A DNA stretch of 64,000 nucleotides from Bremia lactucae (Eukaryota; Oomycota; Peronosporomycetes; Peronosporales; Peronosporaceae), in assembly GCF_004359215.1 (NCBI RefSeq), contig NC_090613.1, positions 1,801,396 through 1,865,395 of the forward strand, given 5' to 3'. A program made the translations under genes and the position numbers. The notes under the pieces are model-generated. The model did not search any database. It saw only the letters and a list, made by a program, of their open reading frames with translations, and was not told where the DNA came from. Each line of letters begins with the position of its first letter. The stretch's first letter is position 1. This document shows positions 53,396 to 64,000 of the stretch, in pieces.

Positions 53396-53531
53396 GTCAA
53401 AATCAATTTATGAAAATAAAATCGGAATTATTGTTAAAATCAACATACAAAAATTAAAGGGAAAGACATAATAGTATATCGTTTCACCCTACATCAGTCA
53501 CTATGGTGACTGTTGGTTAAGTGGTGGTGAG

Positions 53532-54044
53532 TGTAACGGGGTCCCGTTACACAAGTATTATATCCTATAGGAGGAATAGGAAATAATATTTCCTATGAGA
53601 GGAAATAAATGAAGAAGTTTAAAATTATTATCTTTATTAATTTTGACTTCAATAGTTCCATTAATACCAAATTTGGTAATATTGATGCAATTAGACATTA
53701 GTTCTATTGATTGGTTGATTTAAGTTTAAATCAACCCCGCCAATCGGTTTAAGACACGATTGTGCGGTGCGCAAGAAGGTGCCATACCTTGTTACTTATT
53801 AATATAATAGGTTCAGTAGTAAGTAGAAGATCGTTTCGTAGGAATGTGAATAGATTAATACAGTCTTACCTTTTCTCTATTCTAAGGCCTTAGTCTAGAC
53901 CTTTACTCTGAAGACCCTTAGCTTCTTAAGAAATCGTCCTCGGTACCTTTGTGTACGTGAAGCTTCGAGGCACCTATCCTACACTGTAATCAGTGTATGA
54001 TTAACTAGTACTGGTCAGCACTAGTGAAATGTGCCTTGTTACAC
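53532..54044 (-). repeat. Family A LTR, complete
   Basis: Minus strand TGTAACAAGGCACATTTCAC to GGGACCCCGTTACA, 513 bp; the best copy of this LTR. Followed inside by ctcaccaccacttaaccaac. Confidence 0.8.
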
Positions 54045-54212
54045 AAAAAAACCTTGGGAAAACGAGCGCTTCGTGAGCTCGTAAAAGAATTGTAAGCTAT
54101 CAATCCCTTCGCGCTTCTCAGAAGAGATGCACGTCCTCCAGTGAGAGTCTCTAAGGGAGTACGCAATTCTAGGGGCATGGGCTTCACCCTAAAGCAGCAG
54201 GAGACGCGGGAA
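54045..54212 (-). pseudogene. Family A gag, 3' piece
   Basis: Minus-strand frame RVKPMPLELRTPLETLTGGR with tcttctgagaagcgcgaagg and acgagctcacgaagcgc equals the part of A gag immediately after the CLSWGD motif. Its missing 5' part is the plus-strand segment 55010-55612 (see the inversion finding). It is cut on the left by an A LTR. Confidence 0.6.
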
Positions 54213-54650
54213 GTGCGACGTCTTTAGACGTGCTACATGTGAGTGCTTACTTACTCGCTTTCCTACCGAGCTTAAATATAGCCATGACGGAGGCTATGGA
54301 CGTTTTCGTTTATTTAATCCAGAAAAGGAGATTTCCTTCCTCTTTGCCCTCATATGTGTTAACACTGACAGCAAGAGGGCGAGCCTTAGGCTCCGGATCA
54401 GGTACAGGATTGTACCGAGTTCCGCTAAGTGATCCTTTGCTGCCCGATAAGAGAGGATTCATATTAAGTCTTTAGGCCTTGCATCAAGAACATCTGGGCC
54501 TGGGAAAGGTTGTGATCTATGTGATCGAGCCCATACAAAGTTCTGAGCTTCTTATATGCTACTCGTTTCGCTTTGAAAGTTTGGGGAAGATATCCATGCC
54601 AGAAGAGGCTAAATTTAATTAATTATCAAGTGTAAATTGCCTGCGAGTGC
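54213..54650 (-). pseudogene. Family E gag, 5' piece
   Basis: Minus strand: [32 protein letters not shown], a stop codon (TAA) at the position where E1 gag has TAG, then ASVMAIFKLGRKASK. It lies directly inside the E LTR at 54657. The 3' part of the same gag is at 55613. Confidence 0.65.
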
Positions 54651-54656
54651 TTCCAG

Positions 54657-54985
54657 GTGTAGCGAAGCTACTTCGCTCCTCTATACTTAAAGAGTCGCTT
54701 AGTTCTATAGTCTTAAGAAGTTTAACAACTTCGTAAGTCGTACAAGCTCGTATAACTTAATGAATCCTAGTTCAAGGGACCAATGGTTCGTAGACCTGAG
54801 CGATATCTATGCTTGCGAGTGTGTACATGCGGCTTTGTACTATCACAGATCATTGGCAAGCCTTAGTAACGCATTTGACGGTTTTAGATCAAACGGGGAA
54901 CTGAACTATATTTAATATTACGACCTTACTCTAATTTCATTTAAATATAATTTTGGCCTCCAGATCTTTATCTGAGCAATTTTGT
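54657..54985 (-). repeat. Family E LTR, truncated
   Basis: tgtagcgaagctacttcgctcc (LTR 3' end, complement) through ggggaactgaactatattt to cctccagatctttatctgag. The outer ~110 bp containing the tgtaatgggg terminus are missing. Confidence 0.7.
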
Positions 54986-55009
54986 CATAAAACGGTGGGT
55001 TAAGACGAG

Positions 55010-55612
55010 AGAGATCAGATATTAATCTCCAAGATGTTCCATTCCTCGGACTATATTGATGAGGAGTCATCTTGTAATGACTCCGATCTAAAGAGCCCCC
55101 GTACCGGGAATGCTAAAATGTACCACCAGGAACGAAGGATTGTAAAGATCACTTCAACAGAATGTTAGTCTGCAACTTAGCATTAACCAAAGGAACGGAG
55201 ACCGCAATTCGTTGCGGTTCGCTCCCGAAAAGAGTCTTGGTTGCCTGCAAAGGGCAACTTGGTTCGTTGGTCTGCTATGACCAACGAACGGTATATGACC
55301 AACGAGCGGTATAAGATCCCGTCGTCACTCATCCAGACTTCACAGTTTGGTGACAACAAAAACGAATTCTTCATCGATGCGTTTTTGGCATCGATGTTAC
55401 ACTTGGACGCGTGCTAAGGATGCAACTCCTTTTAGTTTTACGCTTCGGGAGCATTCATACAGAATGTGCAAATCGTAGGCTGCGAGACCTAGTTTGACAA
55501 ACTGGTTATGGCATGTGACAGGATTGAAAACAGGTACTTAGTTGGTGCACCCTATAAGTTGCACCGCTCGTCCAAGTAGGCAGGTTTACCTTGCCTCTCG
55601 TGGGGTGTGATT
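55010..55612 (+). pseudogene. Family A gag, 5'-middle piece
   Basis: gaggagtcatcttgtaatgac (the EESS..D block), caaaggaacggagaccgcaa (N-Q-R-N-G-D-R-N), ctcccgaaaagagtcttgg, gaattcttcatcgatgcg and ccttgcctctcgtgggg (C-L-S-W-G) at 55594-55611. A 17-bp imperfect tandem (accaacgaacggtatatg / accaacgagcggtataag) lies at 55277-55312. It ends at the CLSWG codons. Confidence 0.6.
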
Positions 55613-56290
55613 TGCCAAAACATCATCTGACTAGCATGTTTGTCCCATCTAATCAGATTTCTCGCACACGATCACGATATTTAGCGGCTCGTCAGGGTAG
55701 ACCGATCCTAGGAGACTACGCCCAGGAGTTAAGAGCTCTTTTTGCCGCTATACATCAAGGCCGAGGGCAAGAAGTGGTTAAATTATTCGTTCATAATGGA
55801 AGACCTTAATGCGGGGGTTGCCCAAACGGAATTGTACCAATCTCATCCCGTTACTTTAGAAGCGGCAATTGCCATGGGGTTACGCGCTGAGTTCGACTTT
55901 AAGTCCTCTCGCGTTGGTACGCAGAAATATTGGAAAGCCCGTCGAGCGCATCAGATTTGTCTATTAGTAAGGAGAAGAAAAGCTGTGGAATAGCATTCAA
56001 ACATCGTAGATGTTATATGCGAGAAAGCACTAAGCACTTGCGCCCGGCTTGTCCGTTGCGCAATTCGCGCAAAGCTCGAAGCATCAATCCCACCTTATAC
56101 CAGAAAGCTGTACGGTGCGGGAAACGCCGAGTGGGGCCGGGCGGTCTACTGGGGAAGAACTAGGGTCGGTAAACCATTAGGAGGAGAGGATAAACAGGGC
56201 TTAGTTACAAAGACCTCTGTGCTTAATGGTATGGGACGTGAATGCAAGCCCGGCTTGTTTGTCACTAAGTCAACTTTAAGGCTTTGACAA
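55613..56290 (+). pseudogene. Family E gag, 3' piece
   Basis: LAARQGRPILGDYAQELRAL, FIMEDLNAGVAQTELYQSHP, IAMGLRAEFDFKSSRVGTQ and the knuckle region CYMRESTKHLRPACPLRNSR (one Cys changed). Corresponds to 13065-13950 of E1 without its insertion. Ends where a B chromodomain begins on the other strand. Confidence 0.65.
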
Positions 56291-56292
56291 GA

Positions 56293-56440
56293 CATGGTGA
56301 ATTTTCGGGTATCCTCTCCACTGGACGAGGATTTGATGCTTCTTCCTCACGGAGCGGTGGGCAAGCAAACTTTTAGCAAGGAAGCGTTGATTCCCATCCG
56401 CATCCAATCAGTGCAGGCGGCGCTCGATAGGAGTGGCGAT
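56293..56440 (-). pseudogene. B2 chromodomain, truncated
   Basis: Minus strand GNQRFLAKSLLAHRSVR-like, then HQILVQWRGYP and a break. The W-x-G-Y-P core is present, the C-terminal helix is lost. Confidence 0.6.
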
Positions 56441-56560
56441 TTTGCCCACATAATCGCTGCTGCCTTTCCCGCGATCGTTCAGTTGCAGGCATTAAGCGCT
56501 GCTGAACGACGCATTGGGGATTTCGAGGGTCAAGTCTTGCTACTGACCTCGGCTTCATGA

Positions 56561-58426
56561 TGCTCGCGCGAAAAATCGTCAGGGTTACGAACGCTTGAAA
56601 CTTCGGCTGGACATCTTTAAGAAGTTAATGCTGAGGAACCGTATTACGCGCGTGGTATCTCTCGCTCTCCGAGTCCGTTACGTTCTCATGGGAAGAGAAG
56701 GTCGGAGGCAAGTCTTTCGCCTTCCTCATTTCCCCCATCTGTTTAATACTGAACCCATGGTCGGTGTCACCAACAGTCTCCTTAGACTGATGGGAATATG
56801 TGACCTCATCTGGGTCCACATACCGTTTGAGACGACCCACGTAAAAGACGGGGTGCATCTTCATATATGGCGGGAGGGTGAGCCTATAATTTAGGTCTTT
56901 GACCTTCTCGACCACAGTAAATGGCCCAATGTAACGTAGCAATAATTTTAAGTACCCCCAGGTAGTACAAAAATTGCGATTTTAGGTAGAGTAACAGTAC
57001 TTAACAGTACTTTATGTCGAACACTTAAGCATTCATTATTTTTGCGACCATTTCAGTCAGCATTCTTTTGTTTATCTTGTGCGCTTGCCGTTGCGCCACG
57101 GTCACGGACTTTTCGTGGGATGGCTAATCGCTCATCCACAAAGTGTTAAGCCTCGCTCAGGCTTTTAGCATTCAACTCGCCTATGACATCGCCGGAATCG
57201 TTCGTAGGACGTAGTTGTAAGCAACGAAACATCGCTATTGTGTGAGAGCACATGCATTCCTTGCCGTGACTACATACTGACCACTGCCAACCCGGCAGGG
57301 TCACTAAGGCAAGTTTCGTCGTTGAGATGATACCCTCGCGGGTCATCGTCATATTGACGAAGCTATGTCCCTCTTTCGCACCGAGCGTAGTGAGGGGCCC
57401 TCCCCCACTAAAACTCGGGCGCGCACAAACGAGACTGGCATCCGAGGATGGAGCAGTCCGTTTATAGAAAACGATGTCTCACCGTACTGGCGTGGACACT
57501 GTTATTTTTAGCGAGCTCCACAAAGTACAATTGCTTGCTCTAATCTTTGGGAGTTGCTATAGTGCGTAAGACATCCGCCACGATCCGATTGGCACGTTCT
57601 GTTTGGCCATCGGTCTGGGGATGATCTGCGGTCGACATGTGGAGCTTGCTACCTAGCAGCTCGAACACATGACGCCAAAACCCAGACGTAAAACGTGGAC
57701 CCCGGTCCGATACTATGGACTCGGGCATCCCGTGTAGTCGGTAAACATGATCCAGGAACAAGAGAGCTGCCTCCTTGCCTGTGATCGATGTCTTACATGG
57801 TGCTAAATGCACCATCTTGCTCAGTCTGTCTACAAAGACGACTAGCCCTGTCCGACCCTTATGATCAGGCGGCATGCTAAACATGAAGTCCAGACTTACC
57901 GACATCCAACAATTCGTTGGAATCGGTAGCGGCTTTAATGGCGCACTGCTGGACGGTGCAGGCTTTACGTGCTGACACTGTTCGCAGAAGCTAATATAGT
58001 TGGCCACCTGTGGCCACCAAAATTCCTCTGACACGTTTAGAAATGTCTTTACACGGCCCAGATGACCACTCGGTGGTGCATCATGGAGCTCATGGAGGAT
58101 CATCAGCTTGAGATCTGTGTCGTAAGGCACATTTATTCTCAAGGTGACAGCTGATACCATAACAGGCGATCGCTGAGGCTAAAGCAATTTAGCTTAGCCT
58201 TCAGGTAAGACGGAAGGGGTACCTTTCGTCCACCGAAGTGAATAAACAGCAGGCGACAATGTTCGTCAGGACTATAGCTCTCTTGTATGTCAGAGGCTAA
58301 CGAGCTCGTTACGTGGTAGGCCTTAATGGCTGCCAATATTGATGGCTCAGATTGTCCTTTAGCACTAGACACACTTTTCTGGTGTCTTACCTCGAAATCT
58401 GATCTGGGCGACAACGCGTCAGCCAA
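56561..58426 (-). pseudogene. B2 integrase
   Basis: Frame 58160-57540 encodes the zinc domain (HELHDAPPSGH, ISFCEQCQHVKP), SLDFMFSMPPDHKGRTGLVV, ESIVSDRGPRFTSGFWRHVF and HPQTDGQTERANRIVADVLR: all three acidic residues are present (D, D, E with 35-residue spacing after the second). The C-terminal domain (LRYIGPFTVVEKVKDLNYRL, MHPVFYVGRLKRYVDPDEVT) is in a different frame at 56942. Breaks: stop near 58160 and frameshifts around 57540-56945. Confidence 0.75.
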
Positions 58427-58935
58427 GACATTCGACTTACTGGGCTTGTATTCAACTTTAAAATTAAATTCAGAGAAGAATGTAAGCCATCTTGCCAGTT
58501 TTAGCGAGAGGTGCGGTGAGTTATTGCGGTCCGCAATGATGCGTGATCCGTATAAACTACAAATGGTTCGGTGCGCAATAGGTGCACTCGAAACTTAACA
58601 AGAGCATACTATATTGCAAGTAACTCCGTGTCATTCACAGAGTTATTCAGTCCCGCGGCTTTTAAAAGCCGGGACTGATAAGAAATGACACGGTCAACGC
58701 CGCCGTCATCCTTTTGCAAGAGCGCGCTGCCAATTGCAAAATTGCTTGCATCGCAGACGACGCTAAAGAACTTATTCGCGTCTGGCAATGCCAAGACCGG
58801 TGCCTCTACAAGAGAGTGCTTCACTGATGTGAACGCATCATCTTGTTCTTTTAACCAAACCCATTCTGTGTCCTTTTTAAGTAGGTCAGATAATGATTTA
58901 GTTTGCTCAGCATAATTCTTGCTATATTTATGCAA
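58420..58935 (-). pseudogene. B2 RNase H
   Basis: FFSVVCDASNFAIGSALLQK, SYQSRLLKAAGLNNSVNDTE (catalytic Glu in T-E-L-L-A) and later PRSDFEVRHQK; the D-H-A-S-L block is in a shifted frame near 58540. A frameshift at about 58610 separates the halves. Confidence 0.7.
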
Positions 58936-59760
58936 GTAAAAAGCGAGTCCTAGAAATTAGCGCAAATCCTTCACATGCCGTAGGATTGGCCATTCCTTTA
59001 CTCATTTACCTTGTCTAGGTCTCCTCGTACACCATGTGTACCTACGATGCAACCAGCACAGGTTTCTCAGGGACCCCTATGACGCACTTGTGCAAATTGA
59101 CGTACAATTGGGCGTCCTTCAAAGTCTCCAACACAGCGTCTAAATGATGCTTGTGCGACTCTATCGCGCTCGGCCGTCCTCGGCCCTACTATGCACGAAT
59201 ACATCGTCAAGGTAAGTGTGCTCGAAGGCACGGGGCTGACGCATCACGTGAGCCACCACTCGGTTGAATGCCGCTGGTGAGTTTTTCAAACCTTGGTTCA
59301 TCACAAGCCACCCCCACATCATACCGCTTGGGGTGCTTACAGCTGTTTTGGCTACATCGGACTCTCTCATGAGTACCTGATAGTAGCCATCCTTAAAATC
59401 CAACGCGCAAAAGATAGTTGATTCTCCCATGGAGTTCAACAAAACATCTTTCCGCGGGATTGTTGTTTGCGCCGGTATGGTCGCCGTTCTCAGCTTATTG
59501 TAAGCATGAACCACGCGCCATCCACCTGTGGTTTTACGCACACAGAAGATCGAGCTACAATGAGGAGATTTACTCTCACGGACATGTCCCGCCTTGGCTC
59601 GCTTGTCGAAGAACTCATCGATATAATCGACTTGTTCTTTCGGCAACGGCTAGTGCCTGGTCGCACAATATTTGGTGCCAGGTTCCAACTCAATTTCGTG
59701 CCAGATGCCCCTATCTGCTGTAGGCGGCTTAGCACATCTTCTGAGGGCACATCGCGATGT
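58936..59760 (-). pseudogene. B2 reverse transcriptase
   Basis: Frame 59646-59161 holds YIDEFFDKRAKAGHVRESKS, GGWRVVHAYNKLRTATIPAQ, DFKDGYYQVLMRESDVAKTA, MNQGLKNSPAAFNRVVAHVM and HTYLDDVFVHSRAEDG: the catalytic YLDD is intact. Upstream PSEDVLSRLQQ and the R-Q-W-P-L-P region are shifted. This supplies the block missing from B1. Confidence 0.75.
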
Positions 59761-60830
59761 TTTCACAGAATCTCAAAGAACGGTCTGTCTCTCAAGGCAT
59801 CCCAACCTTGAGCAGCGAACCGTTTCTTTTTGTTTGTTTCTAGGATGCTCTCGTCCATGGGAGACGACGAGCAACAATCCACCAAGTTCTCTTCTGGAAC
59901 TGGTGTGGCTATTTCGTGGATGATTCCTTCTTTTGATTCGGCATTGAGCAGATACCACGACATCTCCGGGAGCGTAATTATCTCCTCGGCCGATTTATAG
60001 ACTTGCTCGAGCACCTCAGCTGAGGATGCCTCCGCAATTTCGCCTTAGACGGCCTCAAACACCTAGTTCGAAGGCCCATCCTCTTCAATAGGATCAAATC
60101 CAAAGGTCACTCGTTTAGACATGCCTTTGATCGTCCTTATCTGTCGAGTACTCAATCTTCGAGTCACCACGAACTTTGACTGGGAAGCGGGTGTCGTTGC
60201 TCTCCTGGCTAACGCACCTTTTCCAACCGCCCCAGGCTCTAGGCACTGTGCCGGTTGATGCGACGCTTGACTTTTTGTCAGCTCGCCGTCTACTGCCACA
60301 GGCTTTTGGCTCTGTGCAGGACATTCGGACGCATGACTACTTGTCATCGTCCTTTTTACTATCCTAGTCTCCACGAGCTGGGTAGGAATTGGTGACGTTT
60401 GACATCCCGTCAACGCACCCTCAACGCGTTCGACACGACATCGTTACATGGGCCTCTCGCAGGATCGTTTTCGGTGTCCTGCGTAGAGTTAGCAACTGTG
60501 CGTGTACGCCAGTCTATCCATGGTTGGTGTTTTGCCAACCAAAGCATGCCGAGGATGAGGTCATAAGGACGCTCCATACCTAGCACTGTGAACTTTTCTT
60601 TACAAGAGAAGTCACTAAAGCTGAAGGCGAGTACAACTTGAACTCCCTCAGACTTGACGAGCAGGCCGTTCGCTAAACGAACGGACGCCTAATATCGCTT
60701 GCCATCCTGGCAAAGCAACTTAAACACCGCCGGTCTCTTTCTTATAGCCGCGAGTTTTACAAAATTTTGTGATGCACCCGAATCAACTATGAGGGTCATC
60801 ACCTGGTCATAGCCTCGTACTTGAGCGCCA
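59761..60830 (-). pseudogene. B2 protease and pre-RT linker
   Basis: The linker has ESILETNKKKRFAAQGWDAL, LPEMSWYLLNA and SKRVTFGFDPIEEDGPSN. The protease D-S-G-A-S is encoded near 60790-60770 (complement of gatgcacccgaatcaac), followed by L-L-C-Q-D-G-K-R-Y and the PW-L block near 60540. Frameshifts separate the parts. Confidence 0.65.
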
Positions 60831-60869
60831 TAGACCAGCAGGGTTGAGGTCCGAAATTACGAGACCCCA

Positions 60870-62005
60870 GGACTACGCTAATCATTTGTTCGACAACTCT
60901 GAACTTAGGGGTAGCTTCAGAGTCCGCGTCAGTAGGGCAACCACGCTCCTGCATTTCTCGACCCCTCAGTGGTCGATGCAGAGCTCTTGCGTCTCGCACG
61001 CTGGTTCTTGCGATCGCCCTTTGGAAAGGGAGTCGTCTTGCTGGGCGTCTTCGCGCCAGCAGGGACCCTGGCAAAGCAGCGAGCCATCAAATGGCCGCGC
61101 TTGCCGCATTTATAGCAGACACTGTCTGCATTGCCCAACTCCATGGGAGTGGCATCTGACCTCTCGGCCGACGGCTTATGCCAAGCTAATGCCGAGGCAC
61201 TGTTGTAGGATTGCTCCTCAACTAAGGCAATTTGGATTGCCTCTTCCATCGTCGACGGCACCTATCTGAAAAAGGCCTGTCGCGATGGGCCATGACGTAG
61301 TCCGTTCATAAACGTGGGCCCTTAATGTGCTCCGGAATCAGACCTACAAAAATGGATGCCGACAGGGAGCGCATCTCTTGCACATACTCTTGTAGGGATC
61401 GCTTTGCCTGTCGCACTCCAAAGAAACGCGCCTGTTGCAACACCTCATTGTTCGGCGGCTTGAACATCGGGCGATTTTTTTCCTTAAAGATTGTTCATGT
61501 AGGGAAAGCCTTTCCGTCTGCCATAAGCGACGAGTAAGCCTACTCTAAGGCCTTACCGCGCAGATGCGACATGGCGAACGATACCATCCGGCTGTCGTCG
61601 TCGATGAGCTGTACCACACCGCGTTGCTCCACAAGTGGACAATTGTGTGCGCTCCAGCGCCATCGAAATTGGGCGGGTATATCCGAATGGGCCTCGGCTG
61701 ATGCGGTCGGGCGGAGAGCCTCTTAACAGCTCTGTTGAGAGCCTCGCTTCGAGCCTGCTCACACCTCAGCTCACCCCGTGTCTGAGTGACGGACTTCGCC
61801 GCAGCATGGCTCTGTGCATCGAACGTGACCCTTCGCTGTCCGAGCACGAACGCCTCTGCTCCAACTGAGCAACATATTGCTCAGGAGGACAACTCAAGAG
61901 CCTGGCCAGGGCTTGTTCCCAAAGTCCCTGCGCAATGTGCTCAGCCAACTCCCGATGATGATCGAAGAGATGGAGGAAATGAGCCCAATCAATGTTGAGG
62001 CTCAT
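60870..62005 (-). pseudogene. B2 gag
   Basis: MSLNIDWAHFLHLFDHHREL from 62005, then a Gln/Glu-rich helix and the capsid block in other frames, STMEEAIQIALVEEQSYNSA and an intact knuckle CYKCGKRGHLMARC (61120-61079), followed by a Lys-rich tail. Frameshifts in the N-terminal third. Confidence 0.7.
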
Positions 62006-62059
62006 CCTCACGTACACGCTCAGCTGCGGGTCGTGGGAAGGATTTCTAGTGCTACCAAG

Positions 62060-62406
62060 TGTGGGCGGGCACGTCTTAATGCGACCAAACTCAACTTAAG
62101 CACACACCTTCGCACAGCGAGGAAGCGGTTTGGCCGTCTTCTCTCACGTGCAGTGAGGATGTTGGTGGGCACCTAAGCGATCTCACCCAACGAACTAAGT
62201 GCCTTAGGTTAAGTGACGTCACGGGAGCGGTAATCCGGCACGTACGCACTTACCAAGTAAAAAGTAGTATTCAGACTGATTTATATTTAATCGCATTAAA
62301 TGCAAATACCTATTTTTTGTAATCAAAACGTAATCTCTATATATAACACTTAATATGTATTGCGAGCGTATCTTTCTAGATACCTCGCGTAACGGATGAC
62401 GCTAGG
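62060..62406 (-). repeat. Family B LTR (5' LTR of B2), truncated
   Basis: Inner end TGTGGGCGGGC at 62060 next to gtgctaccaag (complement of the candidate primer site CTTGGTAGCAC). The outer part is replaced by a C LTR at 62407 within ggatgacgctag. Confidence 0.75.
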
Positions 62407-62843
62407 TGTAACGGGGTGCATCGTTACATGAAATTAACACTTAGAGGTTGTTAATTAATATATTATCTAAGAGGTAGATACTATTTGGAGAATATTACTT
62501 TACATGGTAAATTCTAAAAGCTTATACATTGGTAGGTATAGACCATTATACCTACTTTCTCCGCGGTTTTGTCAGCGCTGGACGCGCGCGAATAGAAAGA
62601 TAGATAAGACTTTTATTATATGTTTGTATTCATTTATAACTAAGTGAGTATTTAGTAGATAGACAAGAAGAACTTAATTATATTAATACTGCTTATTAAT
62701 TAACCCTCTTTAAAGTAAGTGTTTAAAAAGAGTCTTCCTCTGCACGTACTAGTGTACGTGAAGTGACGTGATGAATCACTCGCACTGAGGCAGTGCGAAG
62801 TGGACTTGTCCTGAAGCAGTACAAGTCGTAGTGCCCCGTTACA
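62407..62843 (+). repeat. Family C LTR
   Basis: tgtaacggggtgcatcgttac to gtgccccgttaca, 437 bp. Followed by cctggtagcac, the candidate primer-binding site shared with family B. Inserted into the B2 LTR, so it is younger than B2. Confidence 0.8.
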
Positions 62844-62893
62844 CCTGGTAGCACTTTGTAGTCCATCCAAGGACCACAGTTCCATCAGCTAAC

Positions 62894-64000
62894 ATGGACA
62901 TATTAGATGATGGAATTACGCATCACGTTTCGCGTGATAGTTGCTCCTTTCCAAGTGACATAGAAAGGAGTGCGGTCGAACGAATGAGTTCGACCGTAGG
63001 GATGGATGCCATCTTGGCCATGCTGTTCGGTTTGAACAGAGATGCCCTCTATTCAGCCATCGCCAAGTTCATACAACATGAACTTGACGAGGCGAAGAAG
63101 AAAGGTAGCCTTGCTAAATAAGCAAGGCTCTCAACAGACAGAACTGTTGAGGTTACAGCAGGTACAAAACCCTGTACCTGGGATAACGCACACGCGTCGT
63201 CCGAAAAACTTAAAGATTGACATCTCTAAGTATAGGGGAGTCGAAGAAGACTCCCTCTCAAGATGGTTTGTCGAGTTGGACAATGCCATAAGGGCTCGTC
63301 ACATCGTCGACGAGCAAATGCAAGTCGCATTTGCTCAGTTAAATTTGGCAGGTCGTGCCAAAACTTGGGCACTAGGCCTTAAGTTGCGCGACCCATATGT
63401 CTTTGGGTCGCTAGAGACTTTTAAGGACCGGCTCAAACAGACGTTTGAACCGCCTAAGGCTGAGTTCAGAGCTCGATCAGAGCTTTTAAAACTTAAGCAA
63501 GGCAAGCGTGATGTTCACGCTTATGCCCAGCACATACGACTCTTAGCGAGTTGTATCACGAACAATCCAGTTCATGAACACACGTTGATTACGGCGTTCA
63601 TGCAAGGTCTTACGGATGGTCCCGTAAAGACCCACCTGTTCCGCTTGGAACTGAATACGCTTGAAGAAGCAATATCCGTTGCGGAACAGGAGGACTTTAG
63701 CTTGAGACAGGCTCAAGCTAGTTCGTCATTGTATCGTCCTCCAAGACGACACGAGCTAGGAGGTCTTTAACCTATGGACCTCTCTTATGTCTAAAGCGAG
63801 AAACCTCGCTTTTCGAACAACAGGCGATTGCCGAAATGCAATCGTTGTCAGAAATTAGGACACTACGCTCATGAGTGTAGTGCTCCACGCCCAGTACCGA
63901 GAGGTACTGAACGTAATTATGGACCGAATGCCAAAACGGGCAACGGTCGCGGGTCCGACGTTGTTGCGAAATCGCAACAGCGAGGCGGACCGCCAAAAAA
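62894..64000 (+). pseudogene. Family C gag, nearly complete, runs off the window
   Basis: ATG 62894 (MDILDDGITHHVSRDSCSFP), ERMSSTVGMDAILAMLFGLN, a one-base shift near 63070-63110, then a 240-codon frame with LKIDISKYRGVEEDSLSRWF, AFAQLNLAGRAKTWALGLKL and TFEPPKAEFRARSELLKLKQ (Retrotrans_gag-type capsid), DGPVKTHLFRLELNTLEEAI. After stops at 63768 and 63790 the same frame has MDLSYV and a complete knuckle CNRCQKLGHYAHEC (63837-63878). With three lesions it is the best gag in the window. The rest of the element lies beyond 64000. Confidence 0.8.

Larger units (their letters stand above)
56293..62406 (-). mobile_element. Ty3/Gypsy chromovirus B2, best-preserved copy, 3' truncated
   Basis: Minus strand: LTR 62406-62060 (truncated by a C LTR), gag, protease, RT, RNase H, integrase, part of the chromodomain. 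No aORF or 3' LTR, because the element is cut within the chromodomain at 56293. Most catalytic residues survive, so it serves as a reference for the other B copies. Confidence 0.8.

Noticed and set aside
54230..54475. Plus-strand 81-codon frame (MLHVSAYLLAFLPSLNIAMT)
   Set aside because: It is the complement of E gag coding sequence, which has clear homologues.
1..64000. CRISPR arrays, bacterial operons, RBS and effector (RXLR/CRN) genes
   Set aside because: No regularly spaced repeats, no bacterial gene organisation, and no signal peptide followed by an RXLR or LFLAK-type motif was seen.

Overview
This window looks like nuclear DNA of an oomycete of the Phytophthora/downy-mildew group. The basis is the style of its Ty3/Gypsy retroelements (long terminal repeats beginning TGTAACGGG, CCHC gags, DSGAS proteases, chromodomain integrases), an L1-like LINE, and a short AT-rich insert that reads as a mitochondrial atp6 fragment. 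I found no intact protein-coding gene. Nearly everything is a nested, broken or rearranged transposable element; the only near-intact genes are small RNAs (a U6 snRNA and a tRNA-Ser).

Families, named here for convenience. Family B is a Gypsy chromovirus with LTRs running TGTAACGGGCTAAAG to CCTACA. Family E is a second chromovirus, with LTRs running TGTAATGGGGC to GCTCCGCTACA. Family A has LTRs running TGTAAC to CCCCGTTACA and an unusual gag-like protein beginning MATNKSVRV. Family C has LTRs running TGTAACGGGG to CCCCGTTACA, a gag with a CCHC knuckle and probably the pol at 48.5-51.7 kb.

Layout. 0-1 kb: 3' end of an E element. 1-4.4 kb: unidentified DNA, a Copia gag fragment, an A element, and the mitochondrial-like insert. 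4.4-12 kb: a B element on the minus strand (B1) carrying a SINE with a 17-bp target duplication. 12.1-19.9 kb: an E element with both LTRs (E1). 19.9-21.7 kb: unassigned DNA and a truncated A LTR. 21.7-22.8 kb: small-RNA cluster (tRNA-Thr-like, tRNA-Leu-like, a 5' tRNA half, tRNA-Arg-like, U6, tRNA-Ser). 22.8-25.9 kb: a 142-bp-armed palindrome and a LINE with a 100-N gap. 26-29.5 kb: a B gag fragment and the 3' end of a B element (X). 29.5-34.1 kb: two tandem B LTRs and gag, present twice on either side of a single N. 34-40.3 kb: rest of a B element (Y). 40.3-44.5 kb: B integrase piece, A element, B pol piece. 44.5-51.7 kb: C gag/protease, hAT-like debris in both orientations, C/F pol. 51.7-56.3 kb: A and E gag pieces scrambled by an inversion. 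56.3-62.4 kb: B2, the best preserved B element, minus strand. 62.4-64 kb: start of a C element.

The most interesting structure is a recurrent antisense ORF (aORF). In both B and E, a gene of about 270-310 codons lies on the opposite strand between the end of pol (after the chromodomain) and the 3' LTR. It runs tail-to-tail with pol, with the two stop codons only about 10-20 nt apart. Three B copies and two E copies are visible. The B and E products share two motifs (IP-[IV]-VL-x-x-NE and a basic FA-[KR]-L-[KR] block), so they look homologous despite the divergence of the two families.
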